Shown here one piece after another: positions 43,816-57,107 of a DNA stretch of 64,000 nucleotides (within the stretch, counting starts at the first letter, position 1; every line of letters begins with the position of its first letter). The notes under the pieces are model-generated. The model was not told the DNA's origin, ran no database searches, and saw only the letters and a program-made list of their open reading frames with translations. Source of the stretch: Coprinellus micaceus (lineage: Eukaryota; Basidiomycota; Agaricomycetes; Agaricales; Psathyrellaceae); contig OX596337.1 in NCBI GenBank assembly GCA_951394405.1, forward strand, positions 434,001-498,000, in the 5' to 3' direction. The position numbers and the translations under genes were made by a program.

Positions 43816-46800
43816 CTAGCCGCTGTCCGACTCGTCTTCGTCACTGTCCGAGCCTGGGTATATATAGTCTCCGTTTTGGACGTCCTCGCCTTCTTCTGGG
43901 AATTCTAAATGGTGATCGAAGTCGCTGGGTATGGAGGGGACCTTTGCTGTCGTTTCGTGCATATAGGTGTGGCCAACAGCCATCCCTTCCTGAAAACGCA
44001 TGAACAAGTCCCGGTCGGCGAATCTGTGAAATATGTGGAATTTAATAAGTGAACACCGCGAGAAACCAGATTAACCCACTTGTTGATATAATATGAGCTC
44101 CACTCAGGAGTATCTTGAACAGGAAAGCACTTCGAGGCGTGTGCCGGAGACTGGAGGCCGGAAAACTGAGGGATGAGATGGACACTTCGGAGGATGTCGT
44201 CAGGATCCACAAAGTCCAGAGCGTCGTCCGAGGACAGGTCGGGGAAGGAGACCCGATCGAGAGAGAACTCGTCGTCGGAATCGTGAAAGTCGTACCAACG
44301 AACCCACACGAAATCGATTCGGTGTGACGTAAGGTCTCGGGTACCGTTAGGAAGAACCCCAATGTACGATACGTGGGCATGGTACACTCCAAGAACTTTG
44401 GCATAGAGGTACGCGTGTATGTCGGCATCGCGAGATTCTGGTGTTTCAGCCTGAGATTCGGCCCAGGCGGCATTCAGAAGCAGAATATTGCATTGCGGTG
44501 TGTTAACGTGGATGATATCTTGGCTCCGTCGAACGTCGTAGGTGGTATAGTTGATGTATAGAAGCTGGTGGGAATATATGCGATGGCCAACGAGCACAGT
44601 GTTCAGCCAGTCGTCTTGGCTGAAATCATCTTCGGAGTATCCCAAGCGCTCCACGATGCGAGGGAAGAGATGTGTTTTCAACTTCCCAACGAAATCCTGG
44701 AGGAGGGAGTTAGGTCGCTGAATGGTGGGGCAAGTTCAATGATAAGTAGCTTACGGTACAATATGGATCACCGTGGGGGGACGCAGGGTCATTCGAGAAG
44801 AAGGCAATGCTAACCGGGCAGTTTTGGTTGTTCCCGAGGATGTACCGCCTCTCGGGGGTGTCTTCGGGCTCGCATTCGATTTGCGCCGCGGGTGGCTCTG
44901 ACTCGTCGTTATCGGCATTAGGCCTGGCCCCATCTGACGGCACTTGAGGGACATTAGGGGCGTTGGGGTCGCTCGCCGGAGCTGCCTTGGGGTCCGCCTG
45001 AGGGTCAGTAGCCACCTTCCGGCCGTTAGTAGCTGCTCTATCGTCATGAAGCAGCGTGTTTGCGTGGCGAATTTGGTCCAGCCTCGATTGCCGGCGCTCT
45101 ATTTGTGAGAGCTGACCTTCATATTCCTTCCTGTCCGTCCTTTCAAACCACGATTTCGGCAATCGATGAAATAGTTCTCCCTGAATGGAAGTAGATAACA
45201 CCCTCCGATTAGCACTCTGACGGGGTCGTAGAAGCGGAAGGAATGAGGTATTAGAAGCTTACCGTCTCAGTGGAATACGAATCCGACGTTCCCAAAGACC
45301 GGATATTGGCTGTGTAGTCTCCGAGGAAATGGAATTTGATAGTAAAGATGTTGAACCTAACCCCTTTACGCGTCCCTGATTCCGCGCCGCCTTCTGGCTT
45401 TTCTCGAACTTCGGATTCCTTTCGAAGTTCCTTGGTCGCAATCTTGGAACATGTATTGTGGTTGAAAAGCCTCGTTTGCGCGCCTAGCAACGTCGTAGTG
45501 TAATCGAGGAGTTTGAGCGTCATGTCGTGGTGCATTCGAAGTTTGGCAAGCGCATGCCATTGTGCGTAGATGAATAGTAGCTTCATCAAGCTCGAGTTAT
45601 GGGGTTCAGGGAGAAGTGATTCAAATGCCGGTATTGCGCACTGCGCGATTCGGGAGTGAGTTTTCATTGCCAGGCACCGATGGGGAGGGAGTCGTCGGTG
45701 AACGCGGTTGGCAGAGGCTGGTGGGGTTTTACATACCTGCAGCAGATCTTTGTAATCTCGAGCAGCCTTCCGCTTCATTTCTGAGGCATTTTCGGCGAAT
45801 TTCCGGATAGAGTCCTTTCTGAAGGGAGGGGTTGAGCGATACCTGCGGGGAGGAGTAAGGACTTGAGATGAGGAGATAATACATGACTGGGAACTGCTCT
45901 GCAACTGACCGATGATCGAGGTCTGATGTCAAAGTAGGGCCATCACGGTCCGCCCCTGTAAACGCCTCCAATAAACGCATAAGGTGAATGAAAAGCCTCT
46001 TCCATACTCCAATTTCAAACTCGTGCAAGAGATCGACGACTAGTGCAGGTGCGATCTTGAAGCCGAATTGGGAGAGACGGGCAGAGAATGCATTCTTCGA
46101 CGCAGATTAGTGGATGCCGTTACAAAAACTACGATTCGACAGAACTCACATGAACAGGAACCAGTGACGTATCTTTGAGATGTAATTCGACCCTCGCCCC
46201 ATCGACTGCAAAGCCAGAGGATATTTCGGCGCGGGCAAGGTCCACCAGGCCCTTCTGAGAATCTTCATTTCTGACGCGCTTCAGCCGCTCAGTGTCGGTA
46301 GGGGCGCCAAGTTTCCACAAATCGCCTTTCTCGACGAGGCAGCGATGGCAGGGGCAACCCCCATTGTTCCTCAAACCGGCGACCAAAGACCTGAGGAGTT
46401 TATAGAACTTGAGTCAGCGTGTGTATAGCAAGGAAGAGAGTGCGACTTGCTTCTCCGGATAATCTCCGGAATATGTGAATATTCTTGGATAGAAGCAACG
46501 ACTCTTGCCATCGGGGCACAAGAGGACCAAACCATGCTTCATCGCATCGATGAGCTCGTCATCCAGCAAGATAGTCCATTGCTGCTGGAAGAGTTCACGA
46601 GAGCAGTGGGTATAGAGGCCGTCTGACGGAATTTTACCGTTGTTCCTCTCTCGTAGATAGTCGTCGAAGGCATCAGAAAACTAGAGGAGGTAAAAAGGTT
46701 CGTTAGACCCCCGAAATTCAACGTGATGTGCTGAGGGTAGTATCTCACCTTGAGGAAGTAGGCTATCTGCTCTCCTAAACGTTCAGAAGGCTGGCAGCGT

Positions 46801-48400
46801 CGGTACTTCGACTCGTTACCGAAGAACAGATAACATGGCCACAGAGAAGTACCCCCGAACGATGTCAACTGAGTCGCGTCTGACCAAATCATCAGCGCGA
46901 CAACCACCCGCTCATGCCCTTCATTCCTGCTGGTCATTGGGAGGGCTTGAACCTGGTCGTGGGCTTCTCGAAACGCGCGTGAAGCGTAGAGCTCTCCATA
47001 CAGCTCCACTTCCGGTGCTTGGCGATTGGGTTTCCAAGTGGACTTGTAGGGCACGTAATGGAACAGTCGACTGTCTTTCGCGTTGCCGATCTTCTCTCTG
47101 ATCACGGAGACGATGCTACGGTGATAGAACGTACCCGCCATGTAAGAGTCTAGGCCTGGGTTTCGCATTCGTGAATGAAAGGGGATTTTTATCGTAACGG
47201 GTGTCTTCTTCCACCCATTGTCCTGGATCCATTCTCCTTCGTGATCGGGGAGGTCTTCTCGGTTAGCGCCAAGTGCATTAAATGCCGCCTTCCAATTGAC
47301 ACCAATCGTATCGGTAAAGGAGAAATCGGGGCACTTGAGAAGGTTGATGAGCTTCTGGAAGTCGTGAAACGATTTGTTCTTCGATTGCCAATACCAGTCT
47401 GCGAGAGCAAACGCAGAAGCGTTTGAAAAGGGACCCCAGCTTATCATATTTTCTTTGGGCCGTTCCTCTACCCTTGCTGGGGTTGAGTCAGTGAGGTCCT
47501 TCAGGGCGGCAGTCTTGTCGGGGTTGTGGGTAAGCTTTGAGCCCCTCGGTAGTCGATACGCCCTCACGACATTGAACTCATCAGGGTCGGAGCGAAGGAC
47601 AGCCATGATGCGAGGGCGTCGACTACAGATTTTAGTCGTCGCTGCTTCGGCTCGCCAGTTAAGTTCAACTGGAGGACTTGAATTAGCACCAATGCAACTC
47701 ATGGGTAGCTGGCTCTCTTAAATTCCACTAACCGGTGGAAGCCAGGGAGGGGATCACGTACCATACTCCACCTCCTTCACGAAAGGCAGGGCTCGAGGGA
47801 GCTTGTCGTTCGACTTGTACTTCTCAGGGACCCTTCTTGAGTATCTGGTAGACTTCTTCTGCGCTCTCGCGACGTCTTGTCCCCCATGCTAAATAGAAAA
47901 CCGGAGATGTGAATCAGAACAAAGCTCACTACTTTCTGAGCGGTACACGCCTCTGCTTACCACGTTATCGTCAACCACTGCCAAAGGTGCTTCCCTCAGC
48001 CCCGGGCCTCGTAGTGCATCACCCCTTCTCGACGACGGTCCTGGCGTGTTCGAGGTGTTGGCTGCGTTGTTGATGTTGTGACCGCTGCGCTCCTGTGCGT
48101 TTGACATTCAACCAAGTCAATGAGCTGGACAAAAATGTGAAACGATGTACTGAAGTTGCGTACCGTGTTGCCAAACCCACTGGCAGCCCGGGGAGCAACC
48201 CCATCTCCGAGCCGCCGCCGCTTTCTCGTCTCCCAAAAATCCTTTGTACTTGCGAGGAGGTCGGATAGGTTGCGTTTTGATATGGCGCAGGACGATCGTT
48301 GATGAGTTTCTAGTTGTTGGATGACCGTGTACTGTTTACCACAGTTCTCGCAAGTGTATTGGAGATGTGGACTCGGGTGGTTCATCGACGAAGCCTTCAA
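43816..48400 (-). CDS. second Plavaka-family transposase
   Basis: A multi-exon minus-strand gene. The start (48400, or the ATG of MNHPSPHLQY) carries a zinc-finger-like CENCGKQY..LETHQRSSC. A variable linker with basic and proline residues follows. The catalytic region (47702-46500) shows WGPFSNASAFALADWYWQSK, SYMAGTFYHRSIVSVIREKI, VALMIWSDATQLTSFGGTSL (probable catalytic Asp) and WPCYLFFGNESKY. Later exons give LYTHCSRELFQQQWTILLDD, RNNGGCPCHRCLVEKGDLW and DLLHEFEIGVWKRLFIHL. The final exons hold SVHLIPQFSGLQSP and an acidic end. I met no in-frame stop in the exons followed, but not every splice site was checked. It is divergent in sequence from the 20206-23845 copy, so it belongs to another lineage. 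Element ends were not found. Confidence 0.85.
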
Positions 48401-49481
48401 GGAAGCACTGATAGATGATGATCACCGTCCAGCCAGCAAACGTGAGCTTTAAGTCGGAGAACTGTTGCAGTGGGCCCGGGAAGAATGGCAACTTCCTATG
48501 GATGCCGCGTCGGAATCGAGTGCTTGAGGATTGAATAGCAGACAGGACTGGATACTGGCGGGGTGAGGGGAGGTCACTATCCGAGCGCAGCGTCGCTTAC
48601 TCCGCCTATTCGAGCCTTACGGGGGAGTTGAACGGGAGGATTGAATCAAGTCGAAACCACATTTACAAGTGAGTGGTAATGTTCATGAATCCGCGCCAAC
48701 CTCATCACCGCGGTTGCATCTGAATACTCTGATGGTTGCTGCCGCTGTGACCATCGAGATCCTCCACCAACTTTGACCCATTAGGTGACTCGCGTTCAAT
48801 GGGGGCGTCCCGCTGAGGATCGTGGTCGCTTAAGCAGCCGAAAGTCATCGGTGGTCCCTGTTCTAAGTTCAAGAGCATTCAACCGTTGTGCATCGAATAC
48901 TGTTCGATAACTGACGATCAAGTACAGTCTAAAGACGATGCGTACCCAATATAGTTTCCATACGCCGGTCGAAAACGCCGCTTGCTGTTTTAACATCGAG
49001 GTTAGAGCAAACAAGGGTAAGCGCCCAAAACGGGGCTCACAGCCTTGAGCACGTCCCTGATTGGCGGGAATGATGGCGTGCCACAGGCCTGGGCGTCGAA
49101 TAGGACAGGGATTTGAACAAGTTAGAACGATCGTTCAGGAGACTCTTCAGCTTCGGACAGTAAAATCAGAGATTTCCTCCTCTTGAAACGGGCCCAGGTT
49201 CCATAAGAGAAAGGGTAATATTAAATAGTTCCATGCAATTGAATAAAATACAGGCGATGAAAGTGAACTGAGGGCAATAATAAAATACAGCAATGGCAAA
49301 GGCATTCCAGCGACCCCTATCGTCTCAATTGTAAAGGGACGTAGCCACATACTTTCACGGTCCTCTCCAAGCCTCAACATACAGCCCGATCTCCCCCTTC
49401 CCCATCGTCGCCTTCAACGTTCACTTGCTTTCGCTGTCCAACCACGAGGGCCGCGCTGACTGCCATCCGAGCCCGTCGGTT
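48401..49481. other. no supported gene
   Basis: Upstream flank of the Plavaka gene and 3' flank of gene B. Short unconvincing frames only. Confidence 0.35.
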
Positions 49482-51740
49482 CTAGGTGTGGTCCCAATAA
49501 TAGCCTGAGTAAGATCTGAGTATGAACGACAACTCATCAAGAAGGACGGCTTCGATGTCAGCCAACAGCTGGGAGACGCGGTTAGAATAAGCCATGCTGG
49601 GGCGGTTCGCCAACCCGGATGGAGACAACCTCTGCGTAGACGCGCCGATGTCCATGGCATATTGAGCACGGTGCTGGGGGAAGGGACTCGCGATGGAGGA
49701 GGTGAAGTTGGAGGTAGAGGCAGGGTTGATGTTGGGACTGGACTGTCCCATAGTTGAAAAGTTACCCACACGTTGGTTGGACGCATGAGTAGCGTTCGAT
49801 GTGCTACTATGAGGTCCAGGTCCAGGTCCAGGTCCCTGGAGTGTGCGAGTCGTAGGGTCAGCGGCGTTGATGAGGTTGAACTGTTCTGGACTGGCCGTCG
49901 CGGCATCAGCAAGCAGATGGGCGATTCGGGAACGGGCTTGGGGTCTGAGGGACAGCTGGGCTCCAGAGAAAGCGGGTGGGAGAAGGGGATGCGGAGTGGA
50001 GGCGCCTTGACGGCCTGGGAGAGCGTATGGATTGAAGGGTTGGTGCTGAGATCGGTCGACTCCAGGTGTGTTGCCCACGATGCGCTGGTTGACACCTTGC
50101 TGATTAGGGAAGGGTTGGGGATAATGCAAATATTCTCGGGGTTCCTGTCTGGTGGAGGTTGGGGTGTGAGAGCCAGTGTTCGAATAGCCACGGCCTGGAC
50201 TAGATGTTGCGATCCCCATGGGGGGCTGGTGAGTGGTGGCATAGCCGGTCGACGTAGGGGGTTGGTGAGCGATGGCATAGCCGATCGACGTGGGGGGTTG
50301 GTAAGTGGCGCCATAGCTGGGCGCCATCGGGGGCTGGTGAGCGGCGGCATAGCGGGGGGGAGCGCCGGGAAAACCTGATGAATGGCCGAGGTTGTATTGA
50401 GGTAGTGAGTGACTCTGAGCCGTATACATCGGCGGTGGGGAAGACCCGTCCGACCTTGACCTGGTGGGAACGCAGGCGGTGTGAAGATTGTGCCTTGATG
50501 TCGAGGTTGGTCCCTGGGCTGTAGCGCGAAGGAGTTGACGGTTCGCCCTCAGCAATGACAGCGAGTCGAAGGAGGTCTGCATTTCGATGGAGGTATTCGC
50601 CGTCGTCGAGGATCCGTGAGAGAGAGAGGAAGACCCATAGCGAACGGAGGAATCGTCAGCGGGGCGAATGCTACGGCGTTCGTCCCCTTCGTCGCTGCTC
50701 CCTGGCTCGAGATAAGCGAGACGGGCAAGAGATTCCACCGATGACCTGTTCGGTCGATGTGGAGCTGGGGGTGCAGAATCTTCCGAACGTAATCGCGCAG
50801 GTGGACAAGCGGGAGGGGGAGGAGGTAGACTCGAACTTGCGCCCAAATAGGAACTTGGAGGAGGGGGAATAGGAGTCGTACTCGCAGAGGAAGGAGGAGG
50901 CGGGGTCGAACTCGGCGGGGAAGCATTCCTGCCTGAAACGGGGGCCAGGGTCTGCAGGGAGGCGGGGATAGGTTGCGAGGAAATTGCGAGTCTAATGATA
51001 GTTACAAGACGGCGAAGGGGTTGTAAAGACAGCGTAAGAACCAAAAATCACGCTGCAAAAATTGAAATATGCTCACGGTTGACCTCGCATCATTATCGCC
51101 TCGTCCACACTCCTGGTACTCGCGGCGACCGAGTATCGGGAATAGTCCTCTTGATAATCGGATCCAGAAGAAGATGGTCGCCAGTAGTATATACCCGCCA
51201 GGTGGGAAGTGCTCTGCATGGAGTCCCGCTGCAACTCGCTATCACTCGGGCCTTCGTAGGGAACAAGTTCGCCATCGCTGAGCGATGTAGGTCGACCTTG
51301 AGCAGGGAGACTCCCGACAACATCGCTGGGAACGTCCGCTGCGCTCAGACCAGCACGCCTGTCATGCTCTGGCGCTGTGGAGGGGCTGAAACAACTGCGA
51401 TGAGCGCGCATACAGAAATAGTTGACTCCAAGACTTACTGGTTCTGTGTGACGGGCGTGTTCGAAGGTGGACTAGCGCTGGGACGAGTCGATGAGAGCAA
51501 GCCTGAGGTGTTGATGTCGGGGAAGGTGTTGGTGGTTCCAGTTGTGGGGACAGTGACCACGTTGGTGGCCTCGTGAGAGGTCCCATCACGGCGATTCTCC
51601 GGACGGCCCGGCGGCGTCGCGATCGTGAGAGCGGAGGTCGACTCCAGTGGGGCTCCGAGTCCGCTGGGCGCCAAGCTAAGCGCCTGGGCGTGCAGAGAGT
51701 TGGAGTTGGAGGAGACGCTGTGGGTGTGGTTGGAGTTCAT
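49482..51740 (-). CDS. gene B: proline/serine-rich low-complexity protein (709 aa)
   Basis: Exons 51740-51439, 51394-51077 and 50991-49482 sum to 710 codons; donors GTAAGT and GTGAGC, acceptors CGCAG and ATTAG. Starts MNSNHTHSVSSNSNSL. Contains a proline tract (PPPPSS, PPPPPACPPARL), a tyrosine-rich degenerate repeat region of the type GYA-x-x-HQPP with at least four units (about 50350-50210), and a GPGPGPGP run. The C-terminal segment SNRVSQLLADIEAVLLDEL may be helical. No catalytic domain is visible. Such composition suits a scaffolding or regulatory protein, but no role can be assigned. Neighbours are transposons and other unrecognised genes. Confidence 0.65.
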
Positions 51741-51843
51741 CGTACTATGACGAAAGTGTGGAGGAGGGCTTGTCGATGCTGATATGTGAGGAAGGGCTGT
51801 GTGAGCGGTTGAGTCAAGGAGTATGCCGGGATCACCTAGGCGG

Positions 51844-51851
51844 CTTTTATA
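51844..51851 (-). promoter_or_regulatory. TATA box of gene B
   Basis: TATAAAAG on the minus strand, about 104 bases upstream of the gene B start codon. Confidence 0.55.
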
Positions 51852-53698
51852 CATCCCTAGCCTTGTGAGTCGACCATACAGTACTCGCAGGTGAGGTGTG
51901 AAGGCGCAAGGTGTAATCGATGGATTAAACCTTCCTTCTCCCGATCTCACCCCCTCAATGAGCCATGTTCTGGGACGATGGCCGATTGAGCGCCACCGTC
52001 ATGCCAGGATATGACTGGGGTCTATAGTAGAAGGACTTGTTCATGACACCAGTATGTCGAAGCCTCCAATAATTGTCTACCAAGCTCGCTTACGACGACC
52101 AACAAAAGGGATGTGTCGTATTCAGATGCGCGATATGCCTTAGATCGTGATCGTATTCATGCAGGAGGCAAGTGACGCAGGCCCCGGGGAGGAGGGGTGG
52201 GCCGGTAATGACCGGGGGTAGTACTCACTGGCAACGTGACGTTGACATGCCCGTCCTGCAGGGACTTTTCAACATGCCATGAGGTCACATCGCCTCAATG
52301 GATCCTGGGATTTGGCTAATAAATCGATGTTTCAACGCCTTGCATTCCCCACATTTGTTTCATATTCAATAAATCCCTCCGCTTTTAGAAGGAGGAGCCC
52401 CATTCCAGGACATCCTCACCATATCGAGACGAGGTTCAACGTGTCTCTGAGTAGCTCGCTGTCAATGGCAATGTTCCATCCATCCTATGCCGATTAAATT
52501 CCATCCGTTGAGGGCCGATCTGGCACCCGTCCCGAAATTAATTCTTCACTGCAGGAACTTGAAGCTTTTGGGACGGTGACATTGCGCCACCACCCCTTGA
52601 ACTTCTTATCCCACAAAGCTCGTCGCAGGACGAAAGCCAATTCAAGCCCCAAAATTGTTTCCCCCCTGGAACTGTCGCCAAGCTTCGGCGTGAAATCCGA
52701 AGGTACCAGAAGAGCACTGAGCTCCTTATCAGGAACTTACGGTATCGCGTGAAATCCTGCCTTGGCTATCGTGGGGCGGGGTTTAGGTGGCGTCTAACAT
52801 GACGATGATGATATCGCCATGATCTTGACACCAAAACTTCTTGAATTTGGGGTCGACACGTTCCTTCGAGCTTCTGAGGGAGCTCATGTTAGCTCGTAGC
52901 TCCAAACAATGCCGTACTGCGAGAAGGAGGTGTGATCCCAGGATACTAAATGAGCTTCACTCTTCACAAATCATTCTGGGCCGTACTCACCTGCCCTTTC
53001 TGACAGTAGGGGATGGGCTGAAGAAGTTTCACAACCATTTCACATCCGAGTCGGCCTTTCGAATCACGACATCACGCTAAATCTCTGATTCTCAGTGTTG
53101 GATCAATTAATCGGGCGCACCACCGTCGTGCAATTCCTCGAGTATCTACCCACGTCTACTACTGAGGCGCACCTGTGGAGGCCTCACCAGGCGCCCGCCC
53201 AGCGCTTTCTATCCTATGGTCTCATCGGGTCGCGTAGTCGAGGTCAAACATGGCTTTTAAGATAACTTCACCGTCTCCACTCTGATGTCAAAGCGCAAAA
53301 ACTAGCAGAGGCTGGATAGAGGGACTGTGGAACATCCTACTCACATGGTGGTGCAGATGAACTCCCGCTTTAATAGAAAACATAAGTATGTTGACCAACG
53401 GGATGGGGTACAAGGGAATGGCCCCTATCGGCCCTCACCCTTGGGCCTAGACTCAGCACGTGGTAAGGCGTGACGTAGTGTCACGCTTTGTATCTGCCCC
53501 GTGATATCTCGGCCATGGACGAGGATGCGGACCTACCTGGGAGTCGGACTCGGGGCGGAGGTGTTGAGTTTGGTTGAAAGAAACCGAGGTGCGGTCTACG
53601 TGGCACAACATTGTTTCTTTCCTTTCAACGACCGTGTTCCCTGTTCCGCGCCCTGCAACTCCATCCCACAGTCTCTACTTATCTCAACAGACCACAGT
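51852..53698. other. 1.8 kb without a supported gene
   Basis: Only short frames (for example 52279-52497 and 52841-53080, plus) with no motif. No repeats were recognised. Confidence 0.35.
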
Positions 53699-54330
53699 AT
53701 GGCCGCTACAATGATAGCCTTCCAACCAGGGTTCGTGGGTTTCGGGATGCCATTATGGCAGTGTGGCTGAAATTCAATTCTTTTTGCCATAGGTCGAACC
53801 TGGACTTCGCTTTCTTCAGTGGGAAACCATATGAAGATTCAGCCCCCTACACCTTCACCCCGCCCCTACCGGCTCCACAACCTCCCAAACAGTCCGGACC
53901 TTCCCCCCAACCCCTGTTCACCTTTCTGGAAGTTGCGGAAATAATCGGCGCGTACGAATACTTTCGCCGTGCGTGCGAGATGGATCCTTTCAACACCGAC
54001 AAGCGGGAGGCGTTCGACCAGGCGACCAAGAAGGTTGACGCAGTGTGGCAACACTACAACGCCGGCTGTCTTCCGGGGAATGCTTGCATTCTCCTCAGGT
54101 TGTTCTTAAACCTGTGGTTCTGGGATGCTGATTTGTCGGGTGCGTTGGGCGTGTATTCGGAGGAGCATGTTCTGACCCTGATGTGTTTCCAGTGCTCCCC
54201 CATCACGCAAGTGCTTCCAACAGTACGCTGTAGCCGACTGTTTAATCCACCAACCACTTCCACGTACCATTCATTTTCTCATGACTGCGTTGCCCATTGG
54301 GTTGTACAGCATTTTGTAAACCTTTATTAA
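53699..54330 (+). CDS. orphan protein, 189 aa
   Basis: Exon 1 (53699-53730, MAATMIAFQPG), a 62-nt intron (GTTCGT..CCATAG) and exon 2 (53793-54330). Contains a proline-rich stretch (YTFTPPLPAPQPPKQSGPS), then a helical region (FLEVAEIIGAYEYFRRACEM) and a cysteine-containing hydrophobic C-terminus. An alternative unspliced start upstream at 53611 gives a longer frame. No family recognised; moderate support from phase and composition. Confidence 0.45.
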
Positions 54331-54435
54331 GTGTACTCAATGTGTAATAACAGCCTTGACCTACGTCGACACGGGAAATGACAAGTCTTTGATGAACGTA
54401 GAACGTCAGTAAGTTCTGAATCGCTCACTCTAAGC

Positions 54436-55708
54436 TTAGTCTCGCATGTTCAACCACGACGCGTAGCGTTCCTCCGCCGCCTCTCCTATGATGCGTGCTT
54501 CCGCCCTCTGGTCCCGGGAAAGCATTCCAAGAATGGCTTTGAGCGAGTAATACTCCGTTATCCACCAACCACGGTACCGCTCGACATCACACCTCAACAT
54601 CGCCGTCAGAGCTTCTGCGGTCGATACCTTCTCCTCAGCCAAAACCAGCAAATTCAACAAACCCTCGCCATCCGCCTTCAAGTCCTTGTATCGTTCCTTC
54701 TCGTCCCGCAGCTGCTTCTTGAGCCGCTGTTCGGTTCGCTCCATGGTATTGATGCGTGCGTTGAGCGCGTCGATAACCCGGATAGCGTGCTCCAATCTGA
54801 ACCGTTCTCCTTCATCCTGCATGGTCCCTGCTTCAGATGCATGAGTTCCTGTGGCTTTTCTAGTACGCTCGGGCTCGTGGCTTGACTGCTCGAGCGCTGG
54901 GTCTTGGGGCGGAATCAACTGGCTGCCGCTCGCTGAAAAGAGTGACGACTGCTTGTCAGCGCCCCTCCCGTAATGCGGTGATAACTTTAGCGGGGCAAGA
55001 CGTACCAATCGGCGGAGAGTCAGAAGTTGCAGACGTTCGAGCAGCCTGGAGCATGCTAACTGGCGCCGGCGAGTCTACGCTCGGCGTATACTCTGTGACC
55101 TTCACAGGCTTAGTTTCGAGTTCTTCGGCATGATCACTGGCATTCTGAGCTTTATGGGCCTTCGTACCCGTTGAGGCCTCATACCCAGGAGCCTCATACC
55201 GTGACTTCGCCCGGTAAGGTGAATCTGTATCTGTTCAAGTAAAGAAGGCTCAAATCAGTCCCAGTGCCCTGTTCTCGAGCGTAATCGCTGGAAGGGAAAC
55301 GCACCGCCGAATGCCAATGCGGCTACAATGTCCTCGTCGACTTCATTCTTGATGGTACGCACTGACTCGGAGGGGAGCACTGTAGCACCCACGACCTCCT
55401 TGTCTTTAATCTGCGACGCGGCATCTGGGAGGGACCGGGTACTTGTCAACACGGACGGCCGACAACAGCGACACAGACCAAGACTAAGACTCACTCTTCA
55501 AAGAAGGCATGCCCGGGAAATGTGCGTATTCCCTGTCCGAATGACTAGGAGCAGAAGCGTGTCGCCGAGTATGGGTCTGAGTACAAGTTAGCCCCAGGCT
55601 GCGAAACGTCCTAGAACAGAGTGATTCGCTCACAGGGCGTCGGGCGGTGGGCGACAGATGTTCTACTTGGGGCCTAGGGCGACTCATAGAAGTGATATCT
55701 TTGGGCAT
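54436..55708 (-). CDS. gene C: coiled-coil protein of unknown function (332 aa)
   Basis: Exons 55708-55634, 55576-55495, 55424-55305, 55230-55006 and 54932-54436 sum to 333 codons, with consensus donors (GTGAGC, GTGAGT, GTGCGT, GTACGT) and phases matching at all four joins. The N-terminal half is disordered (MPKDITSMSRPRPQVEHL). The C-terminal third is a strong heptad-rich coiled coil (RLEHAIRVIDALNARINTME, EQRLKKQLRDEKERYKDL) followed by a tryptophan-containing helix. It probably forms dimers through the coil. No domain name can be given. Confidence 0.7.
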
Positions 55709-55834
55709 GATATCCAAGTACCGAGGTGTGGTGGTTCGATAGATCGACGCGAAGGATAAAGTAGCGCACGAGAGGGAGAATTGGGGCCTTGGCTGTCGTG
55801 GACTTGGGGAAGACAATGGGTCTTGATGGCCCGG

Positions 55835-55842
55835 CTTATATA
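55835..55842 (-). promoter_or_regulatory. TATA box of gene C
   Basis: TATATAAG on the minus strand, about 127 bases upstream of the gene C start codon. Confidence 0.5.
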
Positions 55843-57107
55843 CCTAACTGCGTGCATCCTAGATCCATGGCTAGGCTGCCAACACGACGAGTCCTTGTTG
55901 CTCCTTGGAACTCGAAACCCCTGCCAGCAAGCTTACTTCTCCGCTGCCAACGTCTGATTCTTGGTAGTTCGCATCCAATCAACGGGATAATTTGCCGCTA
56001 TTCGCTGGCGAGGATGGTTTCCCAATGGCCGCCCCAATCTTCAAGCTAATTTAGCTGGTTCGCGACCGTTGTCACCCACCAGACAATCCAGCGGTCAGGT
56101 ACGCCGAAGTTTCATGTACTTTGTCATTTATTTATTTTCGATTTCCGAACTTACTTTTGGAACAGTTCAACAACGGTTCAAGACCGAGATATCCGTCGAG
56201 TTACGTGAACTCTCAAACGCGCGATCTCAGAGCGAACGAACACTTTCCCAAGACGTTCAATCTCTTGGCATTTCTAGGGCAAGTACCCAGTGGGAAAACA
56301 AGCGCCCGTTAGGCGCTCGCCATCGGATGGTTCCATGGGTTGGCACCACTCACGCAAGGAGTGTGGAAGGCGGCGCCGGCTACGCGGGTCCGCTAGCGCT
56401 GAGCCCACCTCAGGAATATATTTCTCAGAACCTCACCCTCCTATTTCGGTACGTCGAGTTTGGTTGGCTGGTAACCACGGTGCCCTAACATCCTCGGACT
56501 TCTAAACCAATGGGACACCCACGTCAGGGCCAATCACTATTTGATAGGCGATGATTGTGAGCTACCCCGGCGTTCGGGAGCGTTCAGGGTCGGGTTCACG
56601 CCTGTTCACGCTGATCCCGTTAATTATCACCACGATGAAAGTCAACATCATCCCACTGCCTTGATCAATTGTCACGATGATAGGCGCTCGATCCCTTGGC
56701 TTAAGTCCAATGCTTCGGATGGCTGCCGATATTAGCGGCGTCTATCGACCCTGTCTTTGTGAGTGAGAATCCCTGAGCAAACGCTAGATCTCCCTGTCGG
56801 GTCTAGTATGCACACCGCTAGGAGTTGGTATCCAGGGCAACATATTGAGGCTAACTCAACCACCTGCCCATGCTGGCCTTCGAGCCGGAGGAGAAGAGTC
56901 CAAAGGCGATTGACCGCATTGGGTCCGACGAGGGTGTCGCATAGCGTCCGAAACTTGGGTTTTGGGACTTGTGTCTGAGACTCTTTTCGCATTTAGTCAG
57001 CATCGACAAACCTTCCCTCTTGACTTGAAGGTTAGCCACCACCTGAACCCCCACTGTCCGTTTTACTCTAGCCCCTTCCGCCGTTTCGAGAGCCCTCTAC
57101 CCTTACA
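55843..57107. other. intergenic, no supported gene
   Basis: Divergent promoter space between gene C (minus) and the DUF6698-like gene (plus), with short unsupported frames only. Confidence 0.35.
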
